Of a DNA stretch of 64,000 bases, positions 35,098-44,409 are shown piece by piece. Below the pieces are notes generated by a model. The model had not been told where the DNA came from and did no database searches. It saw only the letters and a program-made list of their open reading frames with translations. Location of the stretch: assembly GCA_903845195.1 (NCBI GenBank), contig CAIMWO010000061.1, forward strand, positions 1 through 64,000. Reading direction: 5' to 3'. Source of the stretch: an uncultured Phycisphaerales bacterium. Lineage in GTDB: Bacteria; Planctomycetota; Phycisphaerae; WQYP01. Position 1 is the first letter of the stretch, and each line of letters begins with the position of its first letter. The position numbers and the translations under genes are program-made.

Positions 35098-37475
35098 GCC
35101 GCACCCACCGCGGATTTCTCCGCTGTCATCACGCCCGCCTGCTCCAGCGCCCGCTGCCTCTCCCGGCGAACACTCAAAATCCACCCGATCAGCGCCTCCG
35201 CCGCATACGCCACCACCAGCAGCATCACAAAAATCTTCCAGAACTCCCCGCCCCGCGGCGTCAGGTCCGTCGGATCGTCCACCTTCACCACCCGCGTCGC
35301 CGCCCCAAACAACATCCCCGGCTGATCCGCCGCCAGCGGCGTCAAATCGCTCTCCCGCGGGTCCGCATGCACCGTCACATAACGGGCATACGTGATGACC
35401 TCGTTCCCATCCCCCTGCCGCGGCTTGTGCAACAAATATTCTCCCGCCGCCAGCGCCGGCACCAGCACGTGATGATCCGCACTGATCGGCAACCGCAGCG
35501 TCTTAACCGCCGGCCGCGCACTGGCATCCGTCTCCGACGCCGTCTCCGCCGGCGTAAGCTCCAGCGCACTGGCAAACGCAAACGTCGGCTCCGACACATC
35601 CAGCACCGCCGGCGTCAGCGCCGTCAGCACATCCGGTGGCCGAACCGTCAGACGCCCCGTCAAATAATCCATCATCCGCCACACCAGCGCCGGAAACACC
35701 CGCGTCCGCGCAATGTTCCCCCGATCCAGCTCCAGCCCGAACGTCAGCATCACGATCCGCCCCCGATCCCGCGGCATCTCCACCGCCAGCGGCTGCCCCG
35801 CCGTCGTCGCAAACATCACGCTCGCCGTCGGCGCCATGTTCGATATATCACGCAGCTTCGTCACCTGGATCACCGACAGATCGCCCGCCAGCGGATCCTT
35901 GAACGGCGCCAGCACCGGATGAGCCGTCGCATCTGCCCGCACCCCCAGCGGCACATCCAACTGCCGATCGTTCCCCAGCAGCGCCGGCGAAAGCGCCCCA
36001 TGCTTCCCCCCCGCCACCGCAATGCTTCGATTGAAATTCGGCGCACTCGTCCCGCCCGATGCGATCTCCAGCAGCGCCCGCCCCTCACGCACAAAACTGT
36101 CCAAGTCATCCAGCGCCGCATCCGGCAAACTGCTCACATCATAAAGAATCACCGCATCAAACTTGCTCAGCGTCTGCCCCGCGATCGCCTCCGGCGCGAT
36201 GATCGTCGAATCGATCCCCGTCCCAAACCCCAATCCCAACTCGCGCCCGGGATTCAGCACGTACCGCAAAATCGTCGCCCCGTTGATCGTCCCTTCCGTC
36301 TCCGCCTCCGCCGCTGCACGTCCCCACACCGCCGTTCCTCCCATCGTCCCCGCCAGCAGCGGATTGGCTGCACTCGCCGTATTCTGCGAACTCCCATCAA
36401 TAATCAGCACACGCCGCACATCCGAAACATTCAGCGGCACCGCCAGCGCATCGTCGATCGGCAGCTTGTCCGGATCAATGCTCACCTGCGCAAACGTCCG
36501 CACGCTCCGGCTCACCCGGCTCGTCAGATCCACCACCGCCTCCGCCCCCGGACCAATCACCACATCCTTCCCCGCCGGCTCGCGCCGATTTCCCACCGAT
36601 AACCGCACCTTCGCCGTTGCTTCCTTGTCCGACGAATTAAATATCCGGCTGATCACATGCGCATCATCCCCCACTTTCACCTCGCCCCCGCGCACCATCG
36701 CATCCACCACCGCCATGTTGTCCGCCGCCCCGCGCGACACATCGATCAGAATAATCTCCAGTGCCGCTCCCATCTCCCGCCGCGCCGCCGCAATCCGCTT
36801 CAAATCCTGCTCCGCCCGCGTTTCAAACGCCCCTTGCCGCATATCCGTCAGCACGATGATCTGCGACCGCACCTCCCGCCGCCCCCGCACCGCATCACAC
36901 GCCAGCGCCATCGCCCGCACCAGCCCCGCCCCCGTCCCATCCGTTGCCGCAGCCGCATCCAGCGCCTCCACCGGCGAAACCCCCGCCATCTCCCCCTCCA
37001 TCCCCGACGACAGCCGCGTCAATCCGCGACCTTCCACCCGCGCCTCCGCCCCCGCCGTCACCAGCGCACACTGGCTCGGCGGCGTCGCCGCCGAAAACAG
37101 CTCGTGCGCCCGCTTTTTCGCCACATCAAACAGCGTCGTCTTTCCCCCATCTTTCCCATCGCCCGCCAGCATCCGCATGCTCGCCGAACAATCCAGCACC
37201 ACCACCACGTTCCGCGGCGCCGGCTCATTCGTCAGCCATCCGCCAAACAGCCGCGACATCGCCAGCACCAGCAGCAACAACACCGCCAGCCGCAGCAGCA
37301 ACTGCCCCACATCCACCAGCTTCGGCGCAAAAACATTCGTCCGCTCCTCCCGCATGAGCAACCGGATCGACGGGAAATCCTGCACCGGAAACCGATGCCG
37401 CGCAATCAAATGGATAATCGTCGGCACCCCCAGGCCGAGCAACCCCGCAAGCATCGCTGGAAACAAAAACATCAT
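35094..37475 (-). CDS. BatA-like vWA membrane protein
   Basis: The 793-residue product begins with the BatA N-terminal domain: a first transmembrane helix (FLFPAMLAGLLGLGVPTIIHLIARHR), a cytoplasmic loop (PVQDFPSIRLLMREERT) and a second helix (LLLRLAVLLLLVLAMSRLFGG). The vWA domain follows with DCSASMRML and VLTDMRQGAFE. The remaining external part includes an amidotransferase-like segment (KFDAVILYDVSSLPDAALDDLDSFVREG). The C-terminus has another helix (FVMLLVVAYAAEALIGWIL). An ATG pair at 37475/37472 is possible, with no strong ribosome-binding site. Confidence 0.9.
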   Translation of the reverse strand: MMFLFPAMLAGLLGLGVPTIIHLIARHRFPVQDFPSIRLLMREERTNVFAPKLVDVGQLLLRLAVLLLLVLAMSRLFGGWLTNEPAPRNVVVVLDCSASMRMLAGDGKDGGKTTLFDVAKKRAHELFSAATPPSQCALVTAGAEARVEGRGLTRLSSGMEGEMAGVSPVEALDAAAATDGTGAGLVRAMALACDAVRGRREVRSQIIVLTDMRQGAFETRAEQDLKRIAAARREMGAALEIILIDVSRGAADNMAVVDAMVRGGEVKVGDDAHVISRIFNSSDKEATAKVRLSVGNRREPAGKDVVIGPGAEAVVDLTSRVSRSVRTFAQVSIDPDKLPIDDALAVPLNVSDVRRVLIIDGSSQNTASAANPLLAGTMGGTAVWGRAAAEAETEGTINGATILRYVLNPGRELGLGFGTGIDSTIIAPEAIAGQTLSKFDAVILYDVSSLPDAALDDLDSFVREGRALLEIASGGTSAPNFNRSIAVAGGKHGALSPALLGNDRQLDVPLGVRADATAHPVLAPFKDPLAGDLSVIQVTKLRDISNMAPTASVMFATTAGQPLAVEMPRDRGRIVMLTFGLELDRGNIARTRVFPALVWRMMDYLTGRLTVRPPDVLTALTPAVLDVSEPTFAFASALELTPAETASETDASARPAVKTLRLPISADHHVLVPALAAGEYLLHKPRQGDGNEVITYARYVTVHADPRESDLTPLAADQPGMLFGAATRVVKVDDPTDLTPRGGEFWKIFVMLLVVAYAAEALIGWILSVRRERQRALEQAGVMTAEKSAVGAA

Positions 37476-37561
37476 TACCAAAAATCCAATCTATCACCCT
37501 GTCCGTGTCTGTGTCTGTTGATTGCCTATCCCGTCGCCATCCTCATGTGCCCAATCTCTTT

Positions 37562-37617
37562 TTGATTTGTGCTCATTGGTGTTCATTTGTGGCTAATTTA
37601 CGTCGTCTTCGTGGTTC
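37562..37617. repeat. Phrase repeat GTGTTCATTTGTGGCTAATTT followed by CTTCGTGGTT
   Basis: This gap between the BatA-like and DUF58 genes holds GTGCTCATTG, GTGTTCATTT and GTGGCTAATTTA, then GTCTTCGTGGTT. It joins words of two repeat families. Confidence 0.8.
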
Positions 37618-37622
37618 AATCC

Positions 37623-38534
37623 TCATCGCGCCCTCTGCCGCCGATACAGCAGGTAATCGCGCAACACCAACTCAATCGGATCCGCCGTATCAATAAACCG
37701 GTAATCAGCGCCCACCGACGTGCATCCGGCCTTCACCGTCTCGCGAAAACTCCCGAGACGCTGCAGATAATTCTTCTTCAGCCGAATCGGATCGCTCATC
37801 ACTTCCCGCCGCGACTCCAGATCGCGAAAACTCGTCAGCGCCTTGAACGGAAACACCACCTCATCGTGATCCATGATGTGAAACAGAATCAGCTCATGAC
37901 CATGCGCCACCAAATGCCGTATCCCATCCGCCGTCGCCCCGGTGTCTCCATGACAATCCGAAATCAGCAGCACCACGCCACGCCGCGTCAGCCGCTGCGA
38001 AATCAGCCGCAGCACCTGCGAAAGATCCGTATTCTCCCGCGCCGCCAGCGCGCCTAGCTTCGCCAGTATCGTAAACAGATGCCGTTGCCCCTGCCGCGGC
38101 GGAACAAAATCGCGAATCGTCTGGTCGAACGTCACCAGCCCCGGCGAATCCTGCTGCTGCTTCACCAAATAACTCAACCCCGCCGCCAGGTAACTCGCAT
38201 ATTCCAGCTTCGTCAGCCTCCCCCGATCCTCCGGCTGATACCCCATCGAACCGCTCACGTCGAGCAGGCACACGACGTTCATGTTCGATTCCATCTCGAA
38301 ACGTTTCACAAAATAGCGTTCCGTCCGCGCCAGCATCTTCCAGTCGATCGTCCGCGGCTCATCGCCCGGGCTGTACTCCCGGTGGTCCACAAACTCCACG
38401 CTGTATCCGTAAAACGGACACCGATGCCGCGAGGCGTACATCCCCTCGACCAGCAATCGCGCAGTCAATTCTAAATTGGCGATGGATCGCAGAATCTTCG
38501 GATCCAGAAACCGCATCGCCGGCATCATTGGCAT
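37623..38534 (-). CDS. DUF58 protein of the MoxR/vWA operon
   Basis: DUF58 proteins contain a vWA-like fold and are partners of MoxR ATPases. The 303-residue product has the diagnostic block GYSVEFVDHREYSPGDEPRTIDWKMLARTERYFVKRFE at about 43-80, followed by VVCLLDVSGSMGY (vWA metal site) and LLISDCHGD. No transmembrane segment is evident, so it is probably a cytoplasmic, membrane-associated protein. The gene begins 12 bases after the MoxR stop. Confidence 0.94.
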   Translation of the reverse strand: MPMMPAMRFLDPKILRSIANLELTARLLVEGMYASRHRCPFYGYSVEFVDHREYSPGDEPRTIDWKMLARTERYFVKRFEMESNMNVVCLLDVSGSMGYQPEDRGRLTKLEYASYLAAGLSYLVKQQQDSPGLVTFDQTIRDFVPPRQGQRHLFTILAKLGALAARENTDLSQVLRLISQRLTRRGVVLLISDCHGDTGATADGIRHLVAHGHELILFHIMDHDEVVFPFKALTSFRDLESRREVMSDPIRLKKNYLQRLGSFRETVKAGCTSVGADYRFIDTADPIELVLRDYLLYRRQRAR

Positions 38535-38546
38535 GACGGTCCCCGG

Positions 38547-39566
38547 TTAAGCCACCTTGGTCAGCGCCGGCTCGACAACATGCGCCAGCAGCCGATCGAT
38601 AATGACGTCAACATCGATCCCTTCGGCCTGCGCCGTGAAATTCGTGAAAATGCGATGCCGCAGAACGTTGTGCGCCACCGCCCGCACATCCTCCACCGTC
38701 GCCTGCAGATTCCCACGCAACATCGCGCGGCTCTTGGCGCCCAGCGCCAAATACTGCCCCGCTCGCGGACCAGCCCCCCACGCCAGGTACTTCCGCGAAA
38801 ACTCCGGGCTCCCCTCGTTCGTCGGATGCGTCGCCGTCACCAGCTTCACGATGTAATCCAGCACATGATCGCTGATCGGCACCATCCGCACGGTCTTGCG
38901 CAGTTGCATCACGTCCGCCCCCGAAAGCACCGGCGACGGCTGCTGCATCACCCCCGCCGTCGTGCTCTTGATGATCTGCTTCAACTCGTGATCCGCTGGA
39001 TAATCCACCCACAAATTAAACATGAAGCGATCCAACTGCGCCTCCGGCAGCGGGTACGTCCCTTCCTGCTCGATCGGATTCTGCGTCGCCATCACCATGA
39101 ACGGCTCTTCCAATACGTACGTCTTCTTCCCCACCGTCACGTGCTTTTCCTGCATCGCCTCCAACAGCGCCGCCTGCGTCTTCGGCGGCGTACGGTTGAT
39201 TTCATCCGCCAGCAGCAGATTCGTAAACACCGGCCCCTGCACGAACGTAAACCCCTTCCGCCCCGTCGCGTGATCCTCCTCCAATATCTCCGTCCCAGTA
39301 ATATCCGAAGGCATCATGTCCGGCGTGAACTGGATCCGTTTGAAACTCATCGACAGCGTCTTGGCCAGCGAACTCACCAGCAAAGTTTTGGCCAGCCCCG
39401 GCACCCCAATCAGCAACACGTGCCCCCCCGCACACATCGCGATCAACACATTCTCGATCAACGTATCCTGCCCCACGATTACCTTGTGCAGCTCCGCGGT
39501 AACCCGGTCCCGCGCCGCCCGCGCCTGACGAAACAGCTCGATATCCCCACCTGAGGCGTCACTCAT
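38547..39566 (-). CDS. MoxR family AAA+ ATPase
   Basis: MoxR ATPases act as chaperones that remodel vWA-domain partners. From the ATG at 39566 (AAAGGA 7 bases upstream) the product has 339 residues. Walker A is GVPGLAKTLLVSSLA (about 50-60), Walker B is NLLLADEINRTPPKTQAALLEAMQE, sensor 1 is FMVMATQNPIEQEGTYPLPEAQLDRF and the arginine-rich lid follows. It heads the gene series DUF58, BatA-like, vWA, DUF4175-like and DUF4159. Two genes follow within 12-90 bases and the next three by overlap. Confidence 0.97.
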   Translation of the reverse strand: MSDASGGDIELFRQARAARDRVTAELHKVIVGQDTLIENVLIAMCAGGHVLLIGVPGLAKTLLVSSLAKTLSMSFKRIQFTPDMMPSDITGTEILEEDHATGRKGFTFVQGPVFTNLLLADEINRTPPKTQAALLEAMQEKHVTVGKKTYVLEEPFMVMATQNPIEQEGTYPLPEAQLDRFMFNLWVDYPADHELKQIIKSTTAGVMQQPSPVLSGADVMQLRKTVRMVPISDHVLDYIVKLVTATHPTNEGSPEFSRKYLAWGAGPRAGQYLALGAKSRAMLRGNLQATVEDVRAVAHNVLRHRIFTNFTAQAEGIDVDVIIDRLLAHVVEPALTKVA

Positions 39567-39659
39567 GGCAATCCTTTCAACCATTTTCGAAATGCGTAGA
39601 GGTCTAACGGACACCCACCGCTTCGTATTGCCCCCTTTTACCCAGAATTCCCCGCCCGC

Positions 39660-39768
39660 CCCTAAGTCCCAAACCCTAAGCCACGAAAATTGAAAATTGA
39701 AAATTAATTTCCGCCATTCGTGTTCATTCGCGTCTTGTGGCTAATTTACGTCCATCCTCGCTCCTCAC
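39660..39768. repeat. Stack of three phrase repeats
   Basis: Three wordings follow each other: CCCTAAG..CCCTAAGCC (39660-39682), AAAATTG tandem (39683-39710) and the GTGTTCATTCG..GTGGCTAATTTA phrase (39717-39768). The last overlaps the stop of the histidine kinase gene at 39765. Confidence 0.75.
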
Positions 39769-41834
39769 CCCACTATCCCCAATATCACTTCCTCCAACTT
39801 TTCCATATTCACCGGCTTCGTCAGATGCGTCATGAATCCCGCCTCGTGCGCCTGCCGAACATCCTCATCCGTCCCATACCCGCTCAATGCAATCGCCTTG
39901 ATCGGTCGCCGCGCCGAAAGCTGCCGCATCAACGCCAGGCCATTGCCGTCCGGCAAACCGATATCGCAAATCAGCAGATCAAATCGCTCGATCTCCGCCA
40001 CCTGCAATCCATCCGCCACCGTCCCCGCCGTCCGCACCGAATAGCCGAACGACCGCAGCAGCCGCACCATCACCGCCACCGTATCCTGATTGTCTTCTAC
40101 CAGCAGAATCCGTCCCGTTCGCTTGGTGACTGGAGCATTCCGTTTCGTGGTCGTCTCCTGGCTGTTCGACTGCGCCATCGACGCAATCGGCAACCGCAGA
40201 ACAAACGTGGCCCCCTCGCCCTTGCCCTTGCTGTGCGCGGTCAGCGTCCCACCGTGCAGATCCACCAGCCCATTGGCAATCGCCAGCCCGATGCCCACCC
40301 CGCCGTATTCCCGCGTCGTCTCCTGCCCCCCCTGCTCGAACGCCCTGAACACCCGCGGCAGCATCTTCGACGAAATGCCGATCCCCGTATCCTGGATCGT
40401 ACAGGTCAGAAATCCGTCGTTCGTGTTCTCCGTGCGCACCGTAATGCTCCCGCCCTTGGGCGTGAACTTCGCCGCGTTCTTGATCAGGTTCCACAAAATC
40501 TGCTGCAGTCGCGTGCTGTCGCTCCACACTTGCGGACGTGCCGCCTGCGCTTCCATCACCACCTTGATCTCTTTCGCACGGATATCCGCGTCGCACATCT
40601 CGACAACCTGCCGCAACGTCTCATGAATGTCCGTCGCGGTAAAACTCAACTCCAGTTTCCCGCGGCTGATCCTCGTCAAGTCCAGCAGGTCGTCGATCAA
40701 CCGCGCCTCCAGCGCCACGTTCCGCCGAATCATCTCCACCAGTTCCCGGTTCCCACCCACAATCCCCGGATCTTTCTCCAGCAACTGCGCCGCGGTCATC
40801 ACCGGCGTCAGCGGCGTACGCAACTCGTGCGACAGCGCCGCGAAAAACCGATCCTTCGACCGGTTCGCCGCCTGCGCATCCGCATGCGCCACTTGTTCGC
40901 GATGCAACAACTCCATCCGCTCCTTCTCCGCGTGCTTCGCGGCACTGATATCCACGTTCACCCCCACCATCCGCAGCGGCTTTCCCTTTTCGTCAAAAAA
41001 CACCTTCGCCCGCGCCTGCACCCAGTGCAAACTCCCATCCGGCCAGATCACCCGGAAATCGCGCACGTACCGCCCCATCATCGCCGCTTCATACAACTCC
41101 GTCTCCACCACCGGTATATCTTCCGCATGCACCCGATGCGCCCACTCCTCCGCCGCTTTTCCGATTCCGCCTTCCGGATGCCCGTACAACGCCTCCGTCT
41201 CTGCCGACCATTGAAACCGCTTGCTGCGATAGTCGAATTCAAACGTCCCGATCCGCCCCGCTTCCTGCGCCAGTTCCAAGCGCTGCTGATGCGCCTGCAA
41301 CTCCTCTTCGACCCGCTTCCGCTCCGAGATGTCCATCGTCACCCCCACCATCCGCAGCGGCTGTCCCTGTTCATCCCGAATCACGTTGCCCACTCCCGCC
41401 ATCCAGTGAACCGAGCCGTCAGGCCAGCGGATTCGAAACTCCGAACGGTACTGTGCGTTCTCCTCCAGCGCCCGACGTTCCGCTTCCGCCAGCTTCGGCA
41501 CATCTTCCGGCTCGACCATTTTCAGAAACGCCGCGTGTGCATCGGCAAAACTGCCCGGTGCCAACCCGAACAGCCGCTCCTCCTGCTCCGACCAGAAATC
41601 CTCCCCCGTCTTCAGATTCCGCTCCCACGTCCCCATCTGCGCCGCCTCCATCGCCACCGTCAACCGCGCCTCGCTCGCCCGCAGCGCCACCTCGGCCCGA
41701 ATCCGCCGAATCAGTTCCTGCTTGAGCCGCCCCGCAATCGCCGGCAGCTCCGCCGGATCCTGCACCTCCGTTTCCAGCGAATGAAACAACCCCTCCAGAT
41801 CCGCTTCCCGCAAATGAGTCAACTGCTGCCCCAT
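39765..41834 (-). CDS. Hybrid sensor histidine kinase with two PAS domains and a receiver
   Basis: From the ATG at 41834 (GGGGAG upstream) the product has 689 residues. Two PAS domains of the PAS_3 type lie at about 55-175 and 185-300, with the repeated IRWPDGSVHWM / VIWPDGSLHWV blocks. The phosphorylation domain carries SHELRTP (about 335). The ATPase domain has the N box NLIKNAAKFTPKG, DTGIGI and GGVGIGLAIANGLV. A receiver domain occupies about 555-685, with ILLVEDNQD and the phospho-acceptor in LLICDIGLPDGNG. There is no membrane segment or HAMP, so it is a cytoplasmic sensor. No output regulator gene is adjacent. Confidence 0.95.
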   Translation of the reverse strand: MGQQLTHLREADLEGLFHSLETEVQDPAELPAIAGRLKQELIRRIRAEVALRASEARLTVAMEAAQMGTWERNLKTGEDFWSEQEERLFGLAPGSFADAHAAFLKMVEPEDVPKLAEAERRALEENAQYRSEFRIRWPDGSVHWMAGVGNVIRDEQGQPLRMVGVTMDISERKRVEEELQAHQQRLELAQEAGRIGTFEFDYRSKRFQWSAETEALYGHPEGGIGKAAEEWAHRVHAEDIPVVETELYEAAMMGRYVRDFRVIWPDGSLHWVQARAKVFFDEKGKPLRMVGVNVDISAAKHAEKERMELLHREQVAHADAQAANRSKDRFFAALSHELRTPLTPVMTAAQLLEKDPGIVGGNRELVEMIRRNVALEARLIDDLLDLTRISRGKLELSFTATDIHETLRQVVEMCDADIRAKEIKVVMEAQAARPQVWSDSTRLQQILWNLIKNAAKFTPKGGSITVRTENTNDGFLTCTIQDTGIGISSKMLPRVFRAFEQGGQETTREYGGVGIGLAIANGLVDLHGGTLTAHSKGKGEGATFVLRLPIASMAQSNSQETTTKRNAPVTKRTGRILLVEDNQDTVAVMVRLLRSFGYSVRTAGTVADGLQVAEIERFDLLICDIGLPDGNGLALMRQLSARRPIKAIALSGYGTDEDVRQAHEAGFMTHLTKPVNMEKLEEVILGIVG

Positions 41835-42155
41835 AGGAAAACTCCCCAGCAAGGGCTCTTAGGCCGATAAATTGAAAAAGGAGAAAAATCTGTGACAGCC
41901 GTCACGGACCGGACCGCCTACGATCCCTCCGCACGCCGCCACCCGGTGCCTGGCTCCAATTGATAATAGCACCCCATTCCCCGCCAAACGCAACATTCCC
42001 CCATCCCCAAAAAGCATCCAACCCTCGAATCTTGAAACTCGAAAATTGAAAACTGATAATTGAAAATTTGCGTTTCCACTTTCGCGTTTCGTGCACTTCG
42101 TGCCTTCGCGTTACCGTTGTCATCCCCACTGACCACTACCCACTGACAGTTGACC
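41835..42155. other. Intergenic region with stacked phrase repeats
   Basis: There is no gene between the kinase and the PqqD-M50-HlyD gene. Its right half (42021-42155) is made of repeats; the left half shows nothing I can name. Confidence 0.6.
42021..42155. repeat. Stack of three phrase repeats in 135 bases
   Basis: An AAAATTG tandem (42021-42071) is followed by TTTCGCGTTTCGTGCACTTCG and relatives (42080-42116), and then by ACTGACCACTACCCACTGACA (42128-42148). The last wording recurs at 49641-49665. The stack ends one base before the stop codon of the next gene. Confidence 0.8.
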
Positions 42156-44345
42156 TTAAAGATGCCAATCCGGCGTCGTCGAATCCAGCACCGCCCGCCA
42201 AATCCGCCCCGCCACCGTCGTGCTCCGTACCACAATCTCACCCCGCCCCGTCATCCCATCCGCCCAGAACGCATCTCCCTGCGCCAACCCCGTCGGCAAA
42301 TCGATAATCACCGTGCTGCGCCGGCTCGTCGAACGAATATGCCCCTCCTCGTCCGCCTTCACATCCACCTCCCCCTTGATCGTGCTCGCCAGCGCCGGAT
42401 GAATCAACTGATCGCTCACCGTCGAACTCACGCGATCCACCTTCGAAACAATCTCCGCGCCCGGACTCGACCACAGCCGTATCCGCACGCTCATCCCCGG
42501 CTGCACCATCGCCGCCTGCTGCTGCGGCAAACTGATCCGCGCCTGCAACCGGTCCGTCCGAATCACCCGGCAAAGCTGTTCCCCCGGCCGAATGAAATTT
42601 CCCACCACCCGCTTCAGCGGCGTCTCCGCCATCACCACGCCATCCATCGGCGCCCGCAATACCAATTCCGTCATCCGCTGCCGCAGCAACTCAATCTGCT
42701 TGTTGTACGCCTCAATCGCCATGTTCGCCGCCGCCATTACCGCCGGCTTGTTCTCCATCGCCGCATTGGTGGCATGTTGCACTTCCTCATCCCGCAGCGC
42801 CGTCGCCTTGTCCAGCAGATTCTGCGTCGCCGGATCGCTCAGCCGCGCGATGACATCCCCCGACCTCACCGCCTCCCCCACATCCTTGTCCACCGCATCC
42901 AGGTACCCCGGCGTCTGCACGAAGATCGGCTCATCCCGCTGGCTCAGCACCACCAGCGGCTCGCGTATCGAGTGCTTCAGCGGAATCATCGCGATGCCCG
43001 CCAGCAGCCCAAATCCCGCCATGCCCGCCGCCCCCACCCACGCAATTCGCCGCGAAACATCCCACCGCTGCTTCCACAAGAACTTCATCGCCTTGACCGT
43101 CGGCCACAGCACCGTCAGCGCCACATACGCCACCGCCAGCATTACGCCGATCGGCCCCATCCCGTACTTGTCGAAAAAGTAGTACAGCAACCCCACGATC
43201 CCAAAGAGAATCACCCAACGATACACCCCGGCCCCCACCGCGTACGCCACCATCCACCACAACCGCTTGCGATCCGGCGGCATCGTCGGCTTCAGCCCCA
43301 GCACGTGCTTCTGCACGTAATACCCCATGAACTGCCTGCCCTTGGTCATCAGGTTCGGCACTTCCAGCAGGTCCGCCAGGAAGTAATATCCGTCGTACTT
43401 CATCAGCGGATTGGCATTGAAAATGACCGTGGCCACCGAGCACGAAATCATCACGTTCATCGCGATCTGGCTCACCATCGTGTCATCCTGCGCGTACAGC
43501 CAGACAAACGTCGCCAGTGCCGCAATCACCAGTTCCACGACAATCCCGCCCGCGTTGATCCACAACCGTGCCGCCCGCGACGGAATCATCCACGCATCGC
43601 TGGTATCGCAGTAAAAGCTGGGCGTGAAAATGAACAGCATGATGCCCATGCTGGAGACTTCCCCGCCGAAATGCTTCGTCGTCAGCCCGTGCCCGAACTC
43701 GTGGAACACTTTCGTCCCGATGAATACGCAGTAGAGGATCATCAAGTTCTGCCAGCTCAACAGGCTGTAAGGCAGATGCGACAGGCGGTCCATGTTCAGC
43801 AGCAATTGCCACAATGCCAGCAGCACCACGCCGATCGCCGCCCAAGCCATCCCCCAGGAAAAGATGATCTTGCCCAGCGATTCTTCCATCAGCGTCAGCA
43901 GTTTGTCCGGATGGAACAGCGGAATCTTGAAGAACAGAAAGTTCTGCGCCATATCCGTAAAGCGGCGATTCCGCGCCATCGTCCGCCGCTTGGCCAGCCA
44001 TTCCGCGTGGGCCACGCCCTCGCCCACCAGCATGTGCGATTCGTGCAGCATGCCCACGAATCGCAGCACTTCCTGCACCGTCAGTGACGTATCCGGAAAC
44101 TGCTGATGCAGCAGGCCCAGCAGATCGCGCGCCGTCCGGCTGCCGTCCATCTGTGTGACCAGAAAATGTTCGATCGGTTGCAGCCGGTAGTACCGCAGCG
44201 TCACCGGGTCCTTGATCACAAAGCACAATTGCCCGTAGAAAAGCTGCGGACTGATCAGCAGATCCGCCCGGATAGGCGCGATCGCCCGATCCGCCGGCTC
44301 CGATCCCACCGCCACCCGAAAATCTTTTTTCTCTTCCGCAGCCAT
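42156..44345 (-). CDS. PqqD-like / M50 site-2 protease / HlyD fusion protein
   Basis: The 729-residue protein joins three parts. Residues 27-110 resemble PqqD, the peptide-binding domain of RiPP pathways (LISPQLFYGQ ... DGSRTARDLLGLLHQQFP). A multi-span M50 metalloprotease core follows, with the zinc motif HEFGH (215-219) and the second ligand in NPLMKYDGYY (Asp318); both are intact. About six transmembrane segments surround it. The C-terminal 250 residues form a HlyD-type adaptor (VQTPGYLDAVDKDVGEAVRSGDVIARL, helical hairpin, VVMAETPLKRVVGNFIRPGEQLCRVI). It could cleave or export a modified peptide across the envelope, which is inference. Confidence 0.88.
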   Translation of the reverse strand: MAAEEKKDFRVAVGSEPADRAIAPIRADLLISPQLFYGQLCFVIKDPVTLRYYRLQPIEHFLVTQMDGSRTARDLLGLLHQQFPDTSLTVQEVLRFVGMLHESHMLVGEGVAHAEWLAKRRTMARNRRFTDMAQNFLFFKIPLFHPDKLLTLMEESLGKIIFSWGMAWAAIGVVLLALWQLLLNMDRLSHLPYSLLSWQNLMILYCVFIGTKVFHEFGHGLTTKHFGGEVSSMGIMLFIFTPSFYCDTSDAWMIPSRAARLWINAGGIVVELVIAALATFVWLYAQDDTMVSQIAMNVMISCSVATVIFNANPLMKYDGYYFLADLLEVPNLMTKGRQFMGYYVQKHVLGLKPTMPPDRKRLWWMVAYAVGAGVYRWVILFGIVGLLYYFFDKYGMGPIGVMLAVAYVALTVLWPTVKAMKFLWKQRWDVSRRIAWVGAAGMAGFGLLAGIAMIPLKHSIREPLVVLSQRDEPIFVQTPGYLDAVDKDVGEAVRSGDVIARLSDPATQNLLDKATALRDEEVQHATNAAMENKPAVMAAANMAIEAYNKQIELLRQRMTELVLRAPMDGVVMAETPLKRVVGNFIRPGEQLCRVIRTDRLQARISLPQQQAAMVQPGMSVRIRLWSSPGAEIVSKVDRVSSTVSDQLIHPALASTIKGEVDVKADEEGHIRSTSRRSTVIIDLPTGLAQGDAFWADGMTGRGEIVVRSTTVAGRIWRAVLDSTTPDWHL

Positions 44346-44370
44346 TCACGTCCTAACGTTTGTTGCCCCG

Positions 44371-44400
44371 TCTACTGTCTACCGTCTACTGTCTACTACC
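44371..44400. repeat. Tandem phrase repeat TCTACTGTCTAC
   Basis: TCTACTG and TCTACCG alternate four times in 30 bases, in the gap between the two HlyD-type genes. Confidence 0.75.
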
Positions 44401-44409
44401 TTCCGTCCC

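Noticed and set aside
34096-36602. Long Arg/His/Pro-rich plus-strand frames opposite the vWA genes
   Set aside because: These frames are shadows of the minus-strand genes. The products are unnatural in composition and lack ribosome-binding sites.
39660-42155. Intergenic repeats as a CRISPR array
   Set aside because: The words are short, degenerate and immediately tandem, with no regular unique spacers and no cas genes.
44371-44400. TCTACTG tandem as an attenuator or leader peptide
   Set aside because: No start codon with a ribosome-binding site, and no hairpin or T run accompanies it.
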